From: Pseudomonas syringae
GTDB lineage: Bacteria; Pseudomonadota; Gammaproteobacteria; Pseudomonadales; Pseudomonadaceae
Assembly (NCBI RefSeq): GCF_023278085.1
Contig: NZ_CP066265.1
Coordinates: forward strand, 2,262,501 to 2,326,500
DNA length: 64,000 nt
Direction: 5' to 3'
In this document: piece after piece, positions 8,971-17,648 of the stretch
Position numbering within the stretch: position 1 is the first letter of the stretch
Layout: each line of letters starts with the position of its first letter
Notes under the pieces: generated by a model
Told to the model about the DNA's origin: nothing
The model's database searches: none
What the model saw: the letters and a program-made list of their open reading frames with translations, nothing else
Position numbers and translations under genes: made by a program

Positions 8971-9810
8971 ATGAATAATTCCACTGATCGGAATTCTGAT
9001 TCCCGCGACGTAGGTGTCGGGGCGGTTTCCAGACTGTTCGCCATCCTGCGCTGCCTGGGCGATTGCGACGAAGGCGGTGAACGGGTGACGCAACTGGCGC
9101 AGCGTGTCGGCTTGTCGCAACCGACCACCCACCGCCTGCTGCGCAGCCTGATGGACGAAGGCATGGTCGAGCAGGATGTGCTCAGCAAGCGTTACCGGCT
9201 GAGCATCGAATTCTTTGCGCTGGCGGCCAGAGCCGGCAACAGCGGCAATCTGCGTGACCTGGTGCGCCCGAGCCTGCTGCGCCTGTCTGCGTCGCTGGGT
9301 GATTCGCTGTTCCTGTTGGCGCGTAGCGGCTTTGACGCCATCTGCTTGGACCGCAGCGAAGGCCCTTACCCGATTCGTACTTTTACGGGTGATATCGGTG
9401 GTCGCGTCGCGATGGGCGTGGGGCAGGGCAGCCTGGCGATTCTGGCGTTTCTGCCCGAGGACGAGCGGGAAACGGTGATTGCCTACAACCTGCCACGGCT
9501 CAAGGATTTCCATCTGTATGACGAAGTGTTTCTTCGCTCGGAAGTCGACAACGTTCGCCGCCTTGGCTACGCCGCTCGCAATACCGGCGCGCTGCCAGGC
9601 ATGGCCGGGTTGGCGGTGCCGATCATGGACCGCAACGGGCGTGCGGTGGCGGCGCTCAGCGTGGCGACCATCAGTGACCGGTTAGGGCCTGATCGCCTGA
9701 TGACCGTAGTGGAGTTGCTCAAGCGCGAGGCGGCCACCATCAGCGCCCGAATCAATCCGTTCGACCCGTCGCTGCGGCGGCCCAGCCAGGTGTTCGGGCA
9801 GGCGGAATAG
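8971..9810 (+). CDS. IclR-family transcriptional regulator
   Basis: A 279-residue regulator with an N-terminal winged helix-turn-helix (RLFAILRCL through VGLSQPTTHRLLRSLMDEG, about residues 20-70) and the C-terminal IclR effector domain (GRVAMGVGQGSLAILAFLP; YAARNTGALPGMAGLAVPI). It is divergent from the transporter/oxidase operon and is its most likely ligand-responsive regulator. An in-frame GTG lies 24 bases upstream, but the ATG at 8971 has the better AAAAGAGA RBS and family-like spacing, so it was chosen. Confidence 0.9.
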   Translation: MNNSTDRNSDSRDVGVGAVSRLFAILRCLGDCDEGGERVTQLAQRVGLSQPTTHRLLRSLMDEGMVEQDVLSKRYRLSIEFFALAARAGNSGNLRDLVRPSLLRLSASLGDSLFLLARSGFDAICLDRSEGPYPIRTFTGDIGGRVAMGVGQGSLAILAFLPEDERETVIAYNLPRLKDFHLYDEVFLRSEVDNVRRLGYAARNTGALPGMAGLAVPIMDRNGRAVAALSVATISDRLGPDRLMTVVELLKREAATISARINPFDPSLRRPSQVFGQAE

Positions 9811-9877
9811 GGCAGCTTTCTGTGTCTGGCGTTTTCTTGACGTCTGGCTGAACCGGCTACCAGCCGTCGCTGTTTTT

Positions 9878-9904
9878 TAAAGATAAATTCGCCTGAGCCG
9901 ATGA
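9878..9904 (+). promoter_or_regulatory. FliA (sigma-28) type promoter upstream of chemoreceptor
   Basis: TAAA (9878-9881), exactly 15 bp, then GCCGATGA (9897-9904). This matches the flagellar/chemotaxis sigma-28 consensus TAAA-N15-GCCGATAA with one mismatch. It lies about 110 bp before the chemoreceptor ATG and explains its expected co-regulation with motility genes. Confidence 0.65.
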
Positions 9905-10013
9905 TGATCCCATAGGGCTATACGCTGCTGATTTATAGAGCGGGCGTAAAGGGATGAGGCCTGTCATCTCATGCGCGCTGACGCATACCTCTTTGTATAC
10001 AGAGATCATCACG

Positions 10014-11633
10014 ATGTCCAAATCCCTCAGGCTTCAAATCCTTGGCTTGCTTGGCGGCAGCCTTGTGCTTGTGTTGATCATTGCGCTGGCCTGCTTCAAC
10101 TTCCTTTCCGATAACGTACAAGCCTACCGCAGCCTTCTTGACGGTCCGGTTCGGGCGTCTCAATTGGTTGACGACGCCAATCTGCAATTCAAGATTCAGG
10201 TTCAGGAATGGAAAAACGTCCTGCTGCGTGGAAAAACGCCTGTCGAGCGTGACAAGTACTGGGGGCAGTTCGAGGAGCAGGAGCGCAAGGTGCAGGGCAC
10301 GTTGGGCCAGCTTGCGGATATGAAAGGCACTGATGCCTCGCTGAAAAGCCAGGTGCAGATGCTGCAACAGGCGCACCTGACACTGGGCACGGCTTACCGC
10401 ACTGGCCGCGACGCGTTTATTGCCGCAGGCGGCGACGCTACTGCAGGTGACGTCGCGGTCAAAGGCGTTGATCGGCCGACCAGTGAACAGATGGCCGGTC
10501 TGGTCGACCAGTTGCACAAGGCCAGTGATGCCCAATCCATTGCGATCAGCAATGAAGCGCAACGGACCATCCTGATCGGCGCTGTCGTGATGCTGGTTTC
10601 TGCACTGTTGGTAGGGCTGCTGGCGCTGTGGATGGTCAATCGCAACCTGATCGCGCCGATCCGCATGCTGATCGAATACGTCGCTCAGTTGAGCGAAGGC
10701 AAGTTCGGTGTGCGTGTCGAAGTGACACGACAGGACGAACTCGGGCGTCTGGCGGTTGCGGCCAATACCCTGCGTGATTTCCTGGCCGATACTTTCAATC
10801 GCCTGAAGCGCAGCACCACTGATCTGGACACCGCTGGCGGCGAGTTGAATGCGATTGCCGAGCTGATGGCGCAGGGGACTCATGAGCAGTTCGAGCGTAC
10901 CGACCAGGTCGCAACGGCCATGACCGAGATGTCCGCTACCGCTCAGGAAGTCGCCCGGCATGCCGCACACGCTGCGCGTGCTGCGGATGAAGCTGATCAG
11001 AGCGCTCAGGATGGCGAGAAGGTCATGCAATCGACTATCGCGACCATCACCCGTATGCGCAACGAGATTTCTTCGACTGCCGACGTCATTCAGCGGCTGG
11101 AAACCGACAGCGGGCGTATCGGCAAGGTGCTGGAAGTGATTCGCGGCATCGCTGACCAGACCAACCTGCTGGCGCTCAACGCCGCCATCGAAGCCGCACG
11201 CGCCGGGGAAGCCGGACGTGGTTTTGCGGTAGTGGCCGACGAAGTCCGCACGCTGGCGCAACGTACTGCTGTATCGACTTCAGAAATCAATCAGATCATC
11301 AGTTCGGTGCAGACGGGCGCCGCCGATGCGGTGCAGGCCATTCAGGGCGGTCAGGCGTGCAGCGAGGAAAGCGTCGAACAGGTCACGCACGCCGGGGCGA
11401 CTTTGCAGCGCATCACCGTTGCGGTGGAAAACATCCGCGACATGAACCGGCAGATTGCTACCGCCGCCGAAGAACAGACGTCAGTGGCCGAAGACATTTC
11501 GCGCAATCTGACTGAAATCACGGCCATCGCCGTGACCAATCAGGACAACGTCAAGCGCACCCAGAGCGCGAGTCATGACCTGAAAGGTCTGTCAGCCGGC
11601 CTGACAGACGTCATCTCGCGGCTGAGTGCCTGA
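10014..11633 (+). CDS. Methyl-accepting chemotaxis protein with short four-helix sensor
   Basis: A 539-residue transmembrane chemoreceptor. TM1 is at about residues 7-29 ([20 protein letters not shown]), a periplasmic helical sensor covers about 35-184, and TM2 about 185-208 ([20 protein letters not shown]). A HAMP domain with the motif QDELGRL follows, then a long coiled coil. The invariant signalling tip contains [20 protein letters not shown] and the [15 protein letters not shown] segment. It relays ligand binding to CheA/CheW. The ligand is unknown. The start at 10014 was chosen over an upstream in-frame ATG because the membrane helix then begins near the N-terminus. Confidence 0.93.
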   Translation: MSKSLRLQILGLLGGSLVLVLIIALACFNFLSDNVQAYRSLLDGPVRASQLVDDANLQFKIQVQEWKNVLLRGKTPVERDKYWGQFEEQERKVQGTLGQLADMKGTDASLKSQVQMLQQAHLTLGTAYRTGRDAFIAAGGDATAGDVAVKGVDRPTSEQMAGLVDQLHKASDAQSIAISNEAQRTILIGAVVMLVSALLVGLLALWMVNRNLIAPIRMLIEYVAQLSEGKFGVRVEVTRQDELGRLAVAANTLRDFLADTFNRLKRSTTDLDTAGGELNAIAELMAQGTHEQFERTDQVATAMTEMSATAQEVARHAAHAARAADEADQSAQDGEKVMQSTIATITRMRNEISSTADVIQRLETDSGRIGKVLEVIRGIADQTNLLALNAAIEAARAGEAGRGFAVVADEVRTLAQRTAVSTSEINQIISSVQTGAADAVQAIQGGQACSEESVEQVTHAGATLQRITVAVENIRDMNRQIATAAEEQTSVAEDISRNLTEITAIAVTNQDNVKRTQSASHDLKGLSAGLTDVISRLSA

Positions 11634-11637
11634 TAAA

Positions 11638-11672
11638 CCTGACGCCTCTTCCTCAGCGAAGGGGCCGTCAGG
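11638..11672. terminator. Hairpin between convergent chemoreceptor and methyltransferase genes
   Basis: CCTGACG (11638-11644) pairs with CGTCAGG (11666-11672). An inner stem of CCTCTTC against GAAGGGG (one G-T pair) closes a short loop. It sits between two convergent stop codons and is a likely bidirectional terminator, although no long T-run follows. Confidence 0.5.
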
Positions 11673-11681
11673 CTCAGGTGT

Positions 11682-12644
11682 TTACGCCCATCCTGTGCGG
11701 CTCAAGCCTTCGGCTTTGAACACCAGCGCTTTCAGACCGCCGTCGACGCGTGCGTCGGGGAATTCCGGAGGGTTTTCCAGGCGTTCCTGAAAACGCAGGC
11801 AGGGCGCTTCGATGGCGGTGTGCCCGATCAGGAAGTCCGGGCCCAGCGCCGGATCGTTCATGCACGCCAGCACCGTGCCGTCCTCCTCCAGCAACTCCGG
11901 CAGACGACGCAAGACGCGCTGATAGTCCTTGTCGAGCATGAAGCTGCCTTTCTGGAAGGAGGGCGGGTCAATGATGATCAGGTCATACGGCCCCGAGCGA
12001 GTCACTCTGGCCCATGACTTGAACAGGTCATGCCCCAGAAACGTCACGCGGCTCAGATCATGGTCGTTGAGCCGATGGTTCTCGCGACCGCGATTCAGCG
12101 CAGCGCGGGCCATGTCCAGATTCACCACATGGTCAGCGCCCCCGGCAATGGCCGCAACCGAGAAACCGCAGGTGTAGGCGAACAGATTGAGGATGCGCTT
12201 GCCCTTGGCGTGAGCCCGCACCCAGTCACGTCCGTAGCGCATGTCCAGAAACAGGCCGCTGTTCTGCTTCTTGCCGAAATCGACCTTGTAGCGCAGACCG
12301 TTTTCGCTGATCACCCAGTCGTCCATCATCTCGCCGGTCAGCGACTGCGTGGTGCTGTCTGGCAGATAACGGTGTTGCAACAGCAGGGTACGAGCCTGGC
12401 TTTGCTGCCACTGAGGCGTGTCGATCAGCCCGGTCAGCAAGTGCGTCAATGCGTCCAGTTCGGATGCCTGCGGTTCCTTGAACACACAGACCAGCACCAC
12501 GCCCTGCAGCCAGTCGACGGTCACGTGTTCCAGACCTGGCCACACGCGGCCACGGCCGTGAAACAGTCGGCGGGTTTCGTTCGGGATATTGCTCAGAGCA
12601 TCGAGCAGGTGGTGTTGCAGGATCGCGAGTGCTTCAGGGGTCAT
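11682..12644 (-). CDS. Class I SAM-dependent methyltransferase (RlmI/RlmL C-domain type)
   Basis: A 320-residue Rossmann-fold methyltransferase. The SAM-binding motif I is RILNLFAYTCGFSVAA, a following acidic residue is in VVNLDMARAAL, and the catalytic-loop motif is DLIIIDPPSFQKG. FGKKQNSGLFLDMR is a signature of the rRNA m5C/m2G methyltransferases related to RlmI and the RlmKL C-terminal half. No PUA domain is visible at the N-terminus, so it is not RlmI itself. The likely target is RNA, but the exact nucleotide is unknown. It is convergent with the chemoreceptor. Confidence 0.8.
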   Translation of the reverse strand: MTPEALAILQHHLLDALSNIPNETRRLFHGRGRVWPGLEHVTVDWLQGVVLVCVFKEPQASELDALTHLLTGLIDTPQWQQSQARTLLLQHRYLPDSTTQSLTGEMMDDWVISENGLRYKVDFGKKQNSGLFLDMRYGRDWVRAHAKGKRILNLFAYTCGFSVAAIAGGADHVVNLDMARAALNRGRENHRLNDHDLSRVTFLGHDLFKSWARVTRSGPYDLIIIDPPSFQKGSFMLDKDYQRVLRRLPELLEEDGTVLACMNDPALGPDFLIGHTAIEAPCLRFQERLENPPEFPDARVDGGLKALVFKAEGLSRTGWA

Positions 12645-12708
12645 GACAGCGGTCGGTTATGAAAGGCGGCGTATGGTAAACGATTTCAGCGGAGGGGAAT
12701 CACGAGGT

Positions 12709-13413
12709 TCAGCGCGGCATGTAGCGGCGTTGCCAGCGGTGCGGAATTTTCAGCGAAACCAGGCCGAGCAATGCCGACAGGCTGCCGCTGATCAGTAACG
12801 CGTTGAGCCCGAGGCGTTGTTCAAGCATCGCGCCCACCACCGCGCCAATGAACATGCCCACCCAGGGCACCAGTTGAATACGCCAGCCATGCTTGCGCTC
12901 ACCCAACATCCAGCGCCCCAGACCGCGGCCGAATCGCGACAGCGCGCCGGTTACGTAGGTCAGGCCGACCGGCAGGCCATTGACCTGTTCAACGGCGGCA
13001 TTAAGCATGCCCATCGCCAGAATGGCCCAGACCAACGCCAGCATATTGCTGTCCAGCGGCCATGCCGCCGCGGCGCACAGCAGCGTGGCGATGCCCAACA
13101 GCAGAGGCAGCGCGCGTCTGCCGCCGCGCCGGGCAACAACCACGCCCAGCGCGTTGCCGATGATGAACGTAAAGATGGCCAAGGCCAGGCGAGCCGTCAC
13201 GTTGAGGTCGCCGTCACTGATCGCGACGGCAAGGCGTGTGGTGTTGCCGCTCATGAACGAAACGAAATCACCGGTCGCCATGAAGCCGATGGCATCGGTC
13301 ATGCCCGCCAGCACAGACAGGCTTGCGGCCAGCGTCATGCCGACCCTGCCGCGCCATTTCTGCATGTGCAGATGCCTGGGGCTGGCGCTGACATTGACGG
13401 GCGGTGGCAGCAT
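12709..13413 (-). CDS. DUF1275 (YoaK-family) membrane protein
   Basis: A 234-residue integral membrane protein of the YoaK/DUF1275 family. It opens with the family hallmark LAGMTDAIGFMATGDFVSFMSGNTT (first part SVLAGMTDAIGF), followed by five or six hydrophobic helices and a basic C-terminus. The ATG at 13413 is preceded by GAGG with seven bases spacing. The function of the family is not established; a transport role has been suggested from the fold. Confidence 0.85.
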   Translation of the reverse strand: MLPPPVNVSASPRHLHMQKWRGRVGMTLAASLSVLAGMTDAIGFMATGDFVSFMSGNTTRLAVAISDGDLNVTARLALAIFTFIIGNALGVVVARRGGRRALPLLLGIATLLCAAAAWPLDSNMLALVWAILAMGMLNAAVEQVNGLPVGLTYVTGALSRFGRGLGRWMLGERKHGWRIQLVPWVGMFIGAVVGAMLEQRLGLNALLISGSLSALLGLVSLKIPHRWQRRYMPR

Positions 13414-13454
13414 AAAAGGTCCTCTGGACCATCAGCGACGTTACTGTCAGAGAC

Positions 13455-13682
13455 TCAGAGCGGTTTGGCGCGCACGATTCTTTTTGCTCGCACTTCATCG
13501 GCATACGCCTTGAGCTGATCGGCGTCGCTGTAGAGTCGGTTGACCATCTGCAGAATGGCCGTGACATCGACGTCCTTCATTTGCGAAGCAAGCTTGAGGA
13601 TTTCTTCTGCGGTGTTCTCAAGATTTGTTGCAGTGCCTTTCAAGTGCTTTTTCAGCTCTTGAGTCGACTTATTGAGCGCCAT
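13455..13682 (-). CDS. Small conserved-looking helical protein of unknown function
   Basis: A 75-residue soluble, highly charged protein beginning MALNKSTQELKKHLKGT, predicted by eye to be almost wholly helical (heptad-like spacing of Leu/Ile/Val through ENTAEEILKLASQM and DVTAILQMVNRLYSDAD). It ends in a basic tail. The codon use resembles the neighbours and there is no other reading on either strand, which supports a real gene. The start at 13682 was preferred to a longer in-frame one at 13745, whose extra 21 residues look non-conserved. No function is recognised. Confidence 0.6.
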   Translation of the reverse strand: MALNKSTQELKKHLKGTATNLENTAEEILKLASQMKDVDVTAILQMVNRLYSDADQLKAYADEVRAKRIVRAKPL

Positions 13683-13837
13683 ACGTGTTCCCGTGCGAAG
13701 ACCTGAAATACCATACCCGGAGCATGGCTTTTTCCGCGATAACAATCAATCCGGCATGCGTGTTGACCGCGCATTGATAGACGTATCGGCAAACGTATCG
13801 GCATTGTTCCGGTCAGGTTTAGCCCGCAAGTCGCTAT

Positions 13838-14179
13838 TCAATCGTCGCGGGTCAACACTTCCAGCAGCTCTATCTCGAATGTCAGGTCGGAGCCGGGCGT
13901 GATATGAGCGCCCATGGACCTGTCGCCATACGCCAGATGGGCAGGCACGAACAACTGGCGTTTGCCGCCCACTTTCATGCCCATCAGGCCCAGGTCCCAG
14001 CCCTTGATGACGCGCCCGGTGCCGATCACGCACTGAAACGGCTTGCCCCGCTGGTGCGAAGAGTCGAACACCGTGCCGTCTTTCAGCGTGCCGGTGTAAT
14101 GGGTGGTGATCAGCGCGCCCTTGACCACGGCTTTGCCATCGCCAGGGTGCAGATCAGTGACCTGTAAATCATTGCTCAT
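13838..14179 (-). CDS. FKBP-type peptidyl-prolyl cis-trans isomerase
   Basis: A 113-residue single-domain FKBP. The fold signatures are ALITTHYTGTLKDGTVFDSS, FQCVIGTGRVIKGWDLGLMG, and the C-terminal LAYGDRSMGAHITPGSDLTFEIELLEV (second half). It has no signal peptide or chaperone extension, so it is a cytoplasmic prolyl isomerase that assists folding. The start codon is ATG at 14179. The flanking genes are unrelated small proteins. Confidence 0.93.
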   Translation of the reverse strand: MSNDLQVTDLHPGDGKAVVKGALITTHYTGTLKDGTVFDSSHQRGKPFQCVIGTGRVIKGWDLGLMGMKVGGKRQLFVPAHLAYGDRSMGAHITPGSDLTFEIELLEVLTRDD

Positions 14180-14255
14180 TGCCGGGTTATCCAGTGAGTG
14201 TGACGGGTGGGCTTTCTCGCAGAAATGACCGTCCGTGACAAGTCGCCTGAACGAA

Positions 14256-14281
14256 AACGGGGAAGCTTTCGCTTCCCCGTT
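14256..14281 (-). terminator. Rho-independent terminator of the small membrane-protein gene
   Basis: Perfect 11-bp stem AACGGGGAAGC (14256-14266) / GCTTCCCCGTT (14271-14281) with a TTTC loop. On the minus strand it is followed by TTTTC. It lies 21 bp past the stop of the gene at 14303-14584 and before the FKBP gene. Confidence 0.8.
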
Positions 14282-14302
14282 CGCACTGCACAGTGTGTTA
14301 GT

Positions 14303-14584
14303 TCAGAGGTTCTGTGAGCTGACTACCATGGCCTGGGCAATGTTTGCTTTCTGCTCCTGGGTGAAGCCGTCCCAGATATTGGTCTTGGCGTAGTAACCAA
14401 GGCCTGCAAGGCAGTAGAGGCTGAGGGTCAGGACAATGACGATAGACACGAACGTCCAGCGGCCTTCGTCATCGTTTTCCCGTGTGAAGCTGCGGGAGTA
14501 GTTGTCCTCTGCGCTGCGGAAGAACAACGCGGACGACAGACGCTTGAGCCACTGGAACATATGAACAACAACGATACGCAGCAT
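14303..14584 (-). CDS. Small single-pass membrane protein of unknown function
   Basis: A 93-residue protein. An amphipathic, basic N-terminus (MFQWLKRLSSALFFRS) and an acidic linker precede one clear membrane helix, FVSIVIVLTLSLYCLAGLGYY (about residues 46-65), then a short tail ending VVSSQNL. The ATG at 14584 has a good GAGGTGA RBS seven bases upstream; a second ATG at 14560 is possible. It has its own terminator (14256-14281) and is preceded by another terminator-like hairpin (14663-14693). No known family is recognised. Confidence 0.65.
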   Translation of the reverse strand: MLRIVVVHMFQWLKRLSSALFFRSAEDNYSRSFTRENDDEGRWTFVSIVIVLTLSLYCLAGLGYYAKTNIWDGFTQEQKANIAQAMVVSSQNL

Positions 14585-15240
14585 GGGTAGATCACCTCAA
14601 ATGTTAAGAAAACGGGGCGCCCGGACGCCGCTGACGGGACCGGATGCAAAAGCTGAAAACGCAAAAAGCCCGTCTATGACGGGCTTTCTTTTTATGATTC
14701 TGCTCAGCAGGGCAAATGAACCGAGGTTCACAGGTGGTCTCTTGGACGCTGCGCCTGCATGACGTTATGGCAACATTTTAAAACAAATGATTTCTCGCTT
14801 CTACCCGACAGCTGCTGTTGTCAGACAACTGGTCGTCTCCAGCCGTGTGGCAAAACGTCGCTGGGGGGTGTTTGGGGTTTGGGCGAACGTTCGCTAAGAG
14901 GGCTCATCAGTCAATTTTTGTAATACATCTGCGAAGTGCGAAACAGTTGGACATATTGTACGATCAGCGCCCGTATTGATTTTCAGGACTGTATGAATAC
15001 CCTCCAGGAGCCTCCGAGTTGTCCTCCTTCCATCGTTTATGACTGGCCGGTGATGTCCCTTTCACCGAGCAGGCCGTTCCATTCAAACGTTGATCTACCC
15101 AGCCCCTTGCACTGCATCGATCCTGCCAGGCTTTCGCGTACCGGCATTGCAACGCCGTGCCTGACGTACCGCCATAGCGTCTGGTCTACAGTGACCCGTG
15201 CCACTCCCTGCCATTTTTCCCGTGAGGCTGCATAACTACC
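14585..15240. other. 656-bp gap between small membrane protein and terC gene
   Basis: No convincing protein gene. It holds the hairpin at 14663-14693, a candidate short minus-strand transcript of about 100 nt ending there, a perfect 12-bp palindrome GCGAACGTTCGC (14883-14894), and the unassigned upstream region of the TerC gene. I looked for a manganese (yybP-ykoY) riboswitch, often found before terC-like genes, and did not recognise one. Confidence 0.5.
14663..14693. terminator. Bidirectional intrinsic terminator hairpin
   Basis: Perfect 10-bp stem AAAGCCCGTC (14665-14674) / GACGGGCTTT (14678-14687) with a TAT loop, flanked by CTTTTT on the plus strand and by a TTTTT tract on the minus strand. 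It lies upstream of, not after, the minus-strand gene at 14303-14584. It may therefore end a short leader or small RNA read from about 14770 rather than a protein gene. Confidence 0.75.
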
Positions 15241-16809
15241 ATGGAATGGATCGCTGACCCCACGGCATGGCTTGGCCTGCTGACCCTCATCGTGCTGGAA
15301 CTGGTGCTGGGTATCGACAACCTGGTGTTCATCGCCATCCTGGCCGACAAACTGCCGCCAGAACAACGCGACAAGGCCCGTGTCATCGGCCTTTCGTTGG
15401 CGCTGATCATGCGCCTTGGCCTGTTGGCGAGCATCTCCTGGATGGTGACGCTGACCGAGCCGCTGTTCGAGATATTCGATAAAACCTTCTCCGGACGTGA
15501 CCTGATCATGCTGTTCGGTGGTGTGTTCCTGTTGTTCAAGGCCACCATGGAATTGCACGAACGGCTGGAAGGCCATGTGGCCCAGCGCGCCGGTAACGCA
15601 GCGTATGCGCTGTTCTGGCCTATAGTTGCGCAGATTGTCGTACTGGACGCCGTATTCTCGCTGGATGCTGTCATTACAGCCGTCGGCATGGTCGAGCACC
15701 TGTCGGTGATGATGATCGCGGTGATCTTCTCCATCGGCCTGATGATGATTGCCAGCAAGCCGCTGACCAAATTCGTTAACAGCCGCCCGACGGTGATCAT
15801 GCTGTGCCTGGGCTTCCTGATGATGATCGGTTTCAGCCTGACTGCCGAAGGCCTGGGTTTCCATATTCCCAAGGGCTATCTGTATGCAGCGATTGGCTTC
15901 TCGATCCTCATCGAAGTGTTCAACCAGATTGCCCGCAAGCGCAGCAAGAAGTCAGCACACGGCCATCTGCCGCGTCGTGAGCGTGCTGCTCACGCGGTGA
16001 TGCGCCTGCTGGGTGGTCGCAGGCTGGAGTCAGGTGATGCCGATGAGGAAATCATCGACATGCTGGAAGGCGAAAGCAGCGAGCCTGTGTTCGATCGCCG
16101 CGAGCGGGTAATGATCAGCGGCGTTCTGCAGCTGGCCGAGCGGCAGATTCGCACGGTCATGACCCCGAGGGCCGAGATCGACTACATCGACTTGACCGAC
16201 GATGCCGAGAAAATTCGCCTGAAACTGATGCACTCTTCCTACTCGCGATTGCCATTGATCGGCGAGGGCGGCATCGACGAGCCATTGGGCTTTGTGCACA
16301 AGAAAGAGCTGTTCAAGGAACTGCTGTCCGGCAACCAGCCAGACCTGAAGCTGATGTCACGCAAGGCGATCAACCTGCTGGAAAGCTTCACGATCCTCAA
16401 TGCCCTGGAACAGATGCGCAAGGAGTCGACCCACATTGCATTCGTGGTCAACGAATTCGGTGATTTCATCGGTGTCCTGAGCATGACCGACATTCTGGAG
16501 TCCATCGCCGGTCAGCTGCCGGACGCCAGCGAAGTGGAAGGCCCGGACATCGTCGTACAGGGTGACGAATTCGTGGTGTCGGGTGCTTTGAACCTGAGCC
16601 TGATCCGCGAACGTACCGGCTTTCAGGCCAAGGCCACCGAGGATTACCAGACCCTGGCCGGCCTGGTCATGAGCCTGCTCGACCGCCTGCCGTCTACCGG
16701 TGACAGCCTGAGCTGGCAGGGCTGGAACCTGAAAGTGGTCGGTGTGGAAGAGCGCCGCGTGACACGGGTAGTGCTGCAAAAGCAGCCCGACATCGGCGCT
16801 GGCAAATAA
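15241..16809 (+). CDS. TerC-family membrane protein with CBS and CorC/HlyC domains
   Basis: A 522-residue protein. The first ~230 residues are a TerC-type membrane domain of about seven helices with the conserved acidic segments [17 protein letters not shown] and [17 protein letters not shown] cytoplasmic CBS pair (about 280-420: [33 protein letters not shown]) and a CorC/HlyC transporter-associated domain (about 435-515) follow. Such proteins are implicated in metal-ion (manganese, magnesium) handling; the substrate here is unknown. The ATG at 15241 lacks a strong RBS (GAGG lies 13 bases away), so the start is less certain than the domain call. Confidence 0.87.
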   Translation: MEWIADPTAWLGLLTLIVLELVLGIDNLVFIAILADKLPPEQRDKARVIGLSLALIMRLGLLASISWMVTLTEPLFEIFDKTFSGRDLIMLFGGVFLLFKATMELHERLEGHVAQRAGNAAYALFWPIVAQIVVLDAVFSLDAVITAVGMVEHLSVMMIAVIFSIGLMMIASKPLTKFVNSRPTVIMLCLGFLMMIGFSLTAEGLGFHIPKGYLYAAIGFSILIEVFNQIARKRSKKSAHGHLPRRERAAHAVMRLLGGRRLESGDADEEIIDMLEGESSEPVFDRRERVMISGVLQLAERQIRTVMTPRAEIDYIDLTDDAEKIRLKLMHSSYSRLPLIGEGGIDEPLGFVHKKELFKELLSGNQPDLKLMSRKAINLLESFTILNALEQMRKESTHIAFVVNEFGDFIGVLSMTDILESIAGQLPDASEVEGPDIVVQGDEFVVSGALNLSLIRERTGFQAKATEDYQTLAGLVMSLLDRLPSTGDSLSWQGWNLKVVGVEERRVTRVVLQKQPDIGAGK

Positions 16810-16825
16810 GCGCCGAGCTGTAAAA

Positions 16826-17000
16826 AAAACGGGGCCTTCTCTTCTGTACGAAAAGTCGGCGAGCGAAGGTCAGGCAAGGCAAAAACAGGCGAGGAAGCGG
16901 AGTCTACGTGTTGTAAATGAGCATTCCGAGCCTGTTTTTAACGCAGCATCACCGAGCGCAGCCACTTTACGTACAGAGCCTAGTGAGCAGGCCCCGTTTT
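16826..17000. terminator. Bidirectional terminator arms enclosing a repeat element
   Basis: AAAACGGGGCCTTCTC (16826-16841) and GAGCAGGCCCCGTTTT (16985-17000) form a 16-bp inverted repeat with one mismatch. A-rich flanks give a T-run on the minus strand (eight Ts) and GTTTTC on the plus strand. The arms lie between the convergent terC-like gene and the acetyltransferase gene, where a shared terminator is expected, but they are separated by about 143 bp instead of a short loop. Confidence 0.6.
16843..16977. repeat. Miniature nested inverted-repeat element inside the terminator
   Basis: The 135-bp unit is bounded by a 14-bp inverted repeat with one mismatch (16843-16856 TCTGTACGAAAAGT; 16964-16977 ACTTTACGTACAGA). 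Inside is a perfect 10-bp pair AAAAACAGGC (16881-16890) / GCCTGTTTTT (16930-16939). It encodes no protein. The structure resembles a MITE-like or REP-class intergenic repeat. No target-site duplication could be defined confidently. Confidence 0.55.
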
Positions 17001-17016
17001 CATGTGTGCGCCACAC

Positions 17017-17592
17017 TCATTTCCGACGCGGGCGCGACACCACTGACTCGATATTCTTACGCCCGATCAGCCTGGCTTGCGCAGGTTCTGCAGCCACTGG
17101 CGCTTCAGCCAGCCACTTGAACATCACCAGACAATCCACCAGCCCCAACCGGGCATGACGATAAGCCTTGGGTAAACGCCCGACCGTTTCAAAACCCAGC
17201 TTGGCCCACAGCGCAACCGCTACCTCGTTGCTGGCGACCACCGAATTGAACTGCATCGCCAGAAACCCGCTGTCCCGCGCCAGTTGCTGCGAGTGCTCAC
17301 ACATCAACCGCGCCACACCACGACCCCGCGCTGCGTCCGTCACCATATAACCGCAATTGCAGACGTGATCACCCGGTCCTGCCGCATTGGCCTTGAGGTA
17401 ATAGCTGCCCAGTAACTGGCCGTCTTCTTCGGCAATCAGGGTGTGCAGCGGCAGCGTCATCCACAGATTGCGCGCTTGCTCCTGAGTGAGTGCAGGATCG
17501 TAGGCGTAGGTTTCCTGAGCGACAACGACAGCCTGAAAGGTGGGCCAGAAGCGCTCGAAGTCTTCCGGGGTCATGGGGCGGATCTGGATCAT
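17017..17592 (-). CDS. GNAT-family N-acetyltransferase
   Basis: A 191-residue protein with the GNAT fold: beta strands around LIAEEDGQLLGSYYL, the acetyl-CoA pyrophosphate loop RGRGVARLMCEHS (about residue 90), and the C-terminal NEVAVALWAKLGFETVGRLP. It transfers an acetyl group from acetyl-CoA to an unidentified amine. The start at 17592 gives the typical MIQIRPMTPEDFERF opening. It is convergent with the terC-like gene through the terminator at 16826-17000 and lies just outside the T6SS effector cassette. Confidence 0.85.
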   Translation of the reverse strand: MIQIRPMTPEDFERFWPTFQAVVVAQETYAYDPALTQEQARNLWMTLPLHTLIAEEDGQLLGSYYLKANAAGPGDHVCNCGYMVTDAARGRGVARLMCEHSQQLARDSGFLAMQFNSVVASNEVAVALWAKLGFETVGRLPKAYRHARLGLVDCLVMFKWLAEAPVAAEPAQARLIGRKNIESVVSRPRRK

Positions 17593-17648
17593 GGTGAGGC
17601 CTTGGTGGGTATGGCTTGAATTCCGGTGTGTACGTTATCTGGAGCGCA

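Noticed and set aside
9969-11261. 430-codon minus-strand frame opposite the first chemoreceptor
   Set aside because: Chemoreceptor motifs on the plus strand are complete, and the antisense product is low-complexity and unrecognisable.
14936-15235. 99-codon plus-strand frame just before terC
   Set aside because: No RBS or coding signature; Ser/Pro/Arg-rich composition is typical of random frames. Not called.
14700-15240. Manganese (yybP-ykoY) riboswitch before the TerC-like gene
   Set aside because: Expected from related genes, but the conserved GGGGAGUA-type and closing segments were not found.
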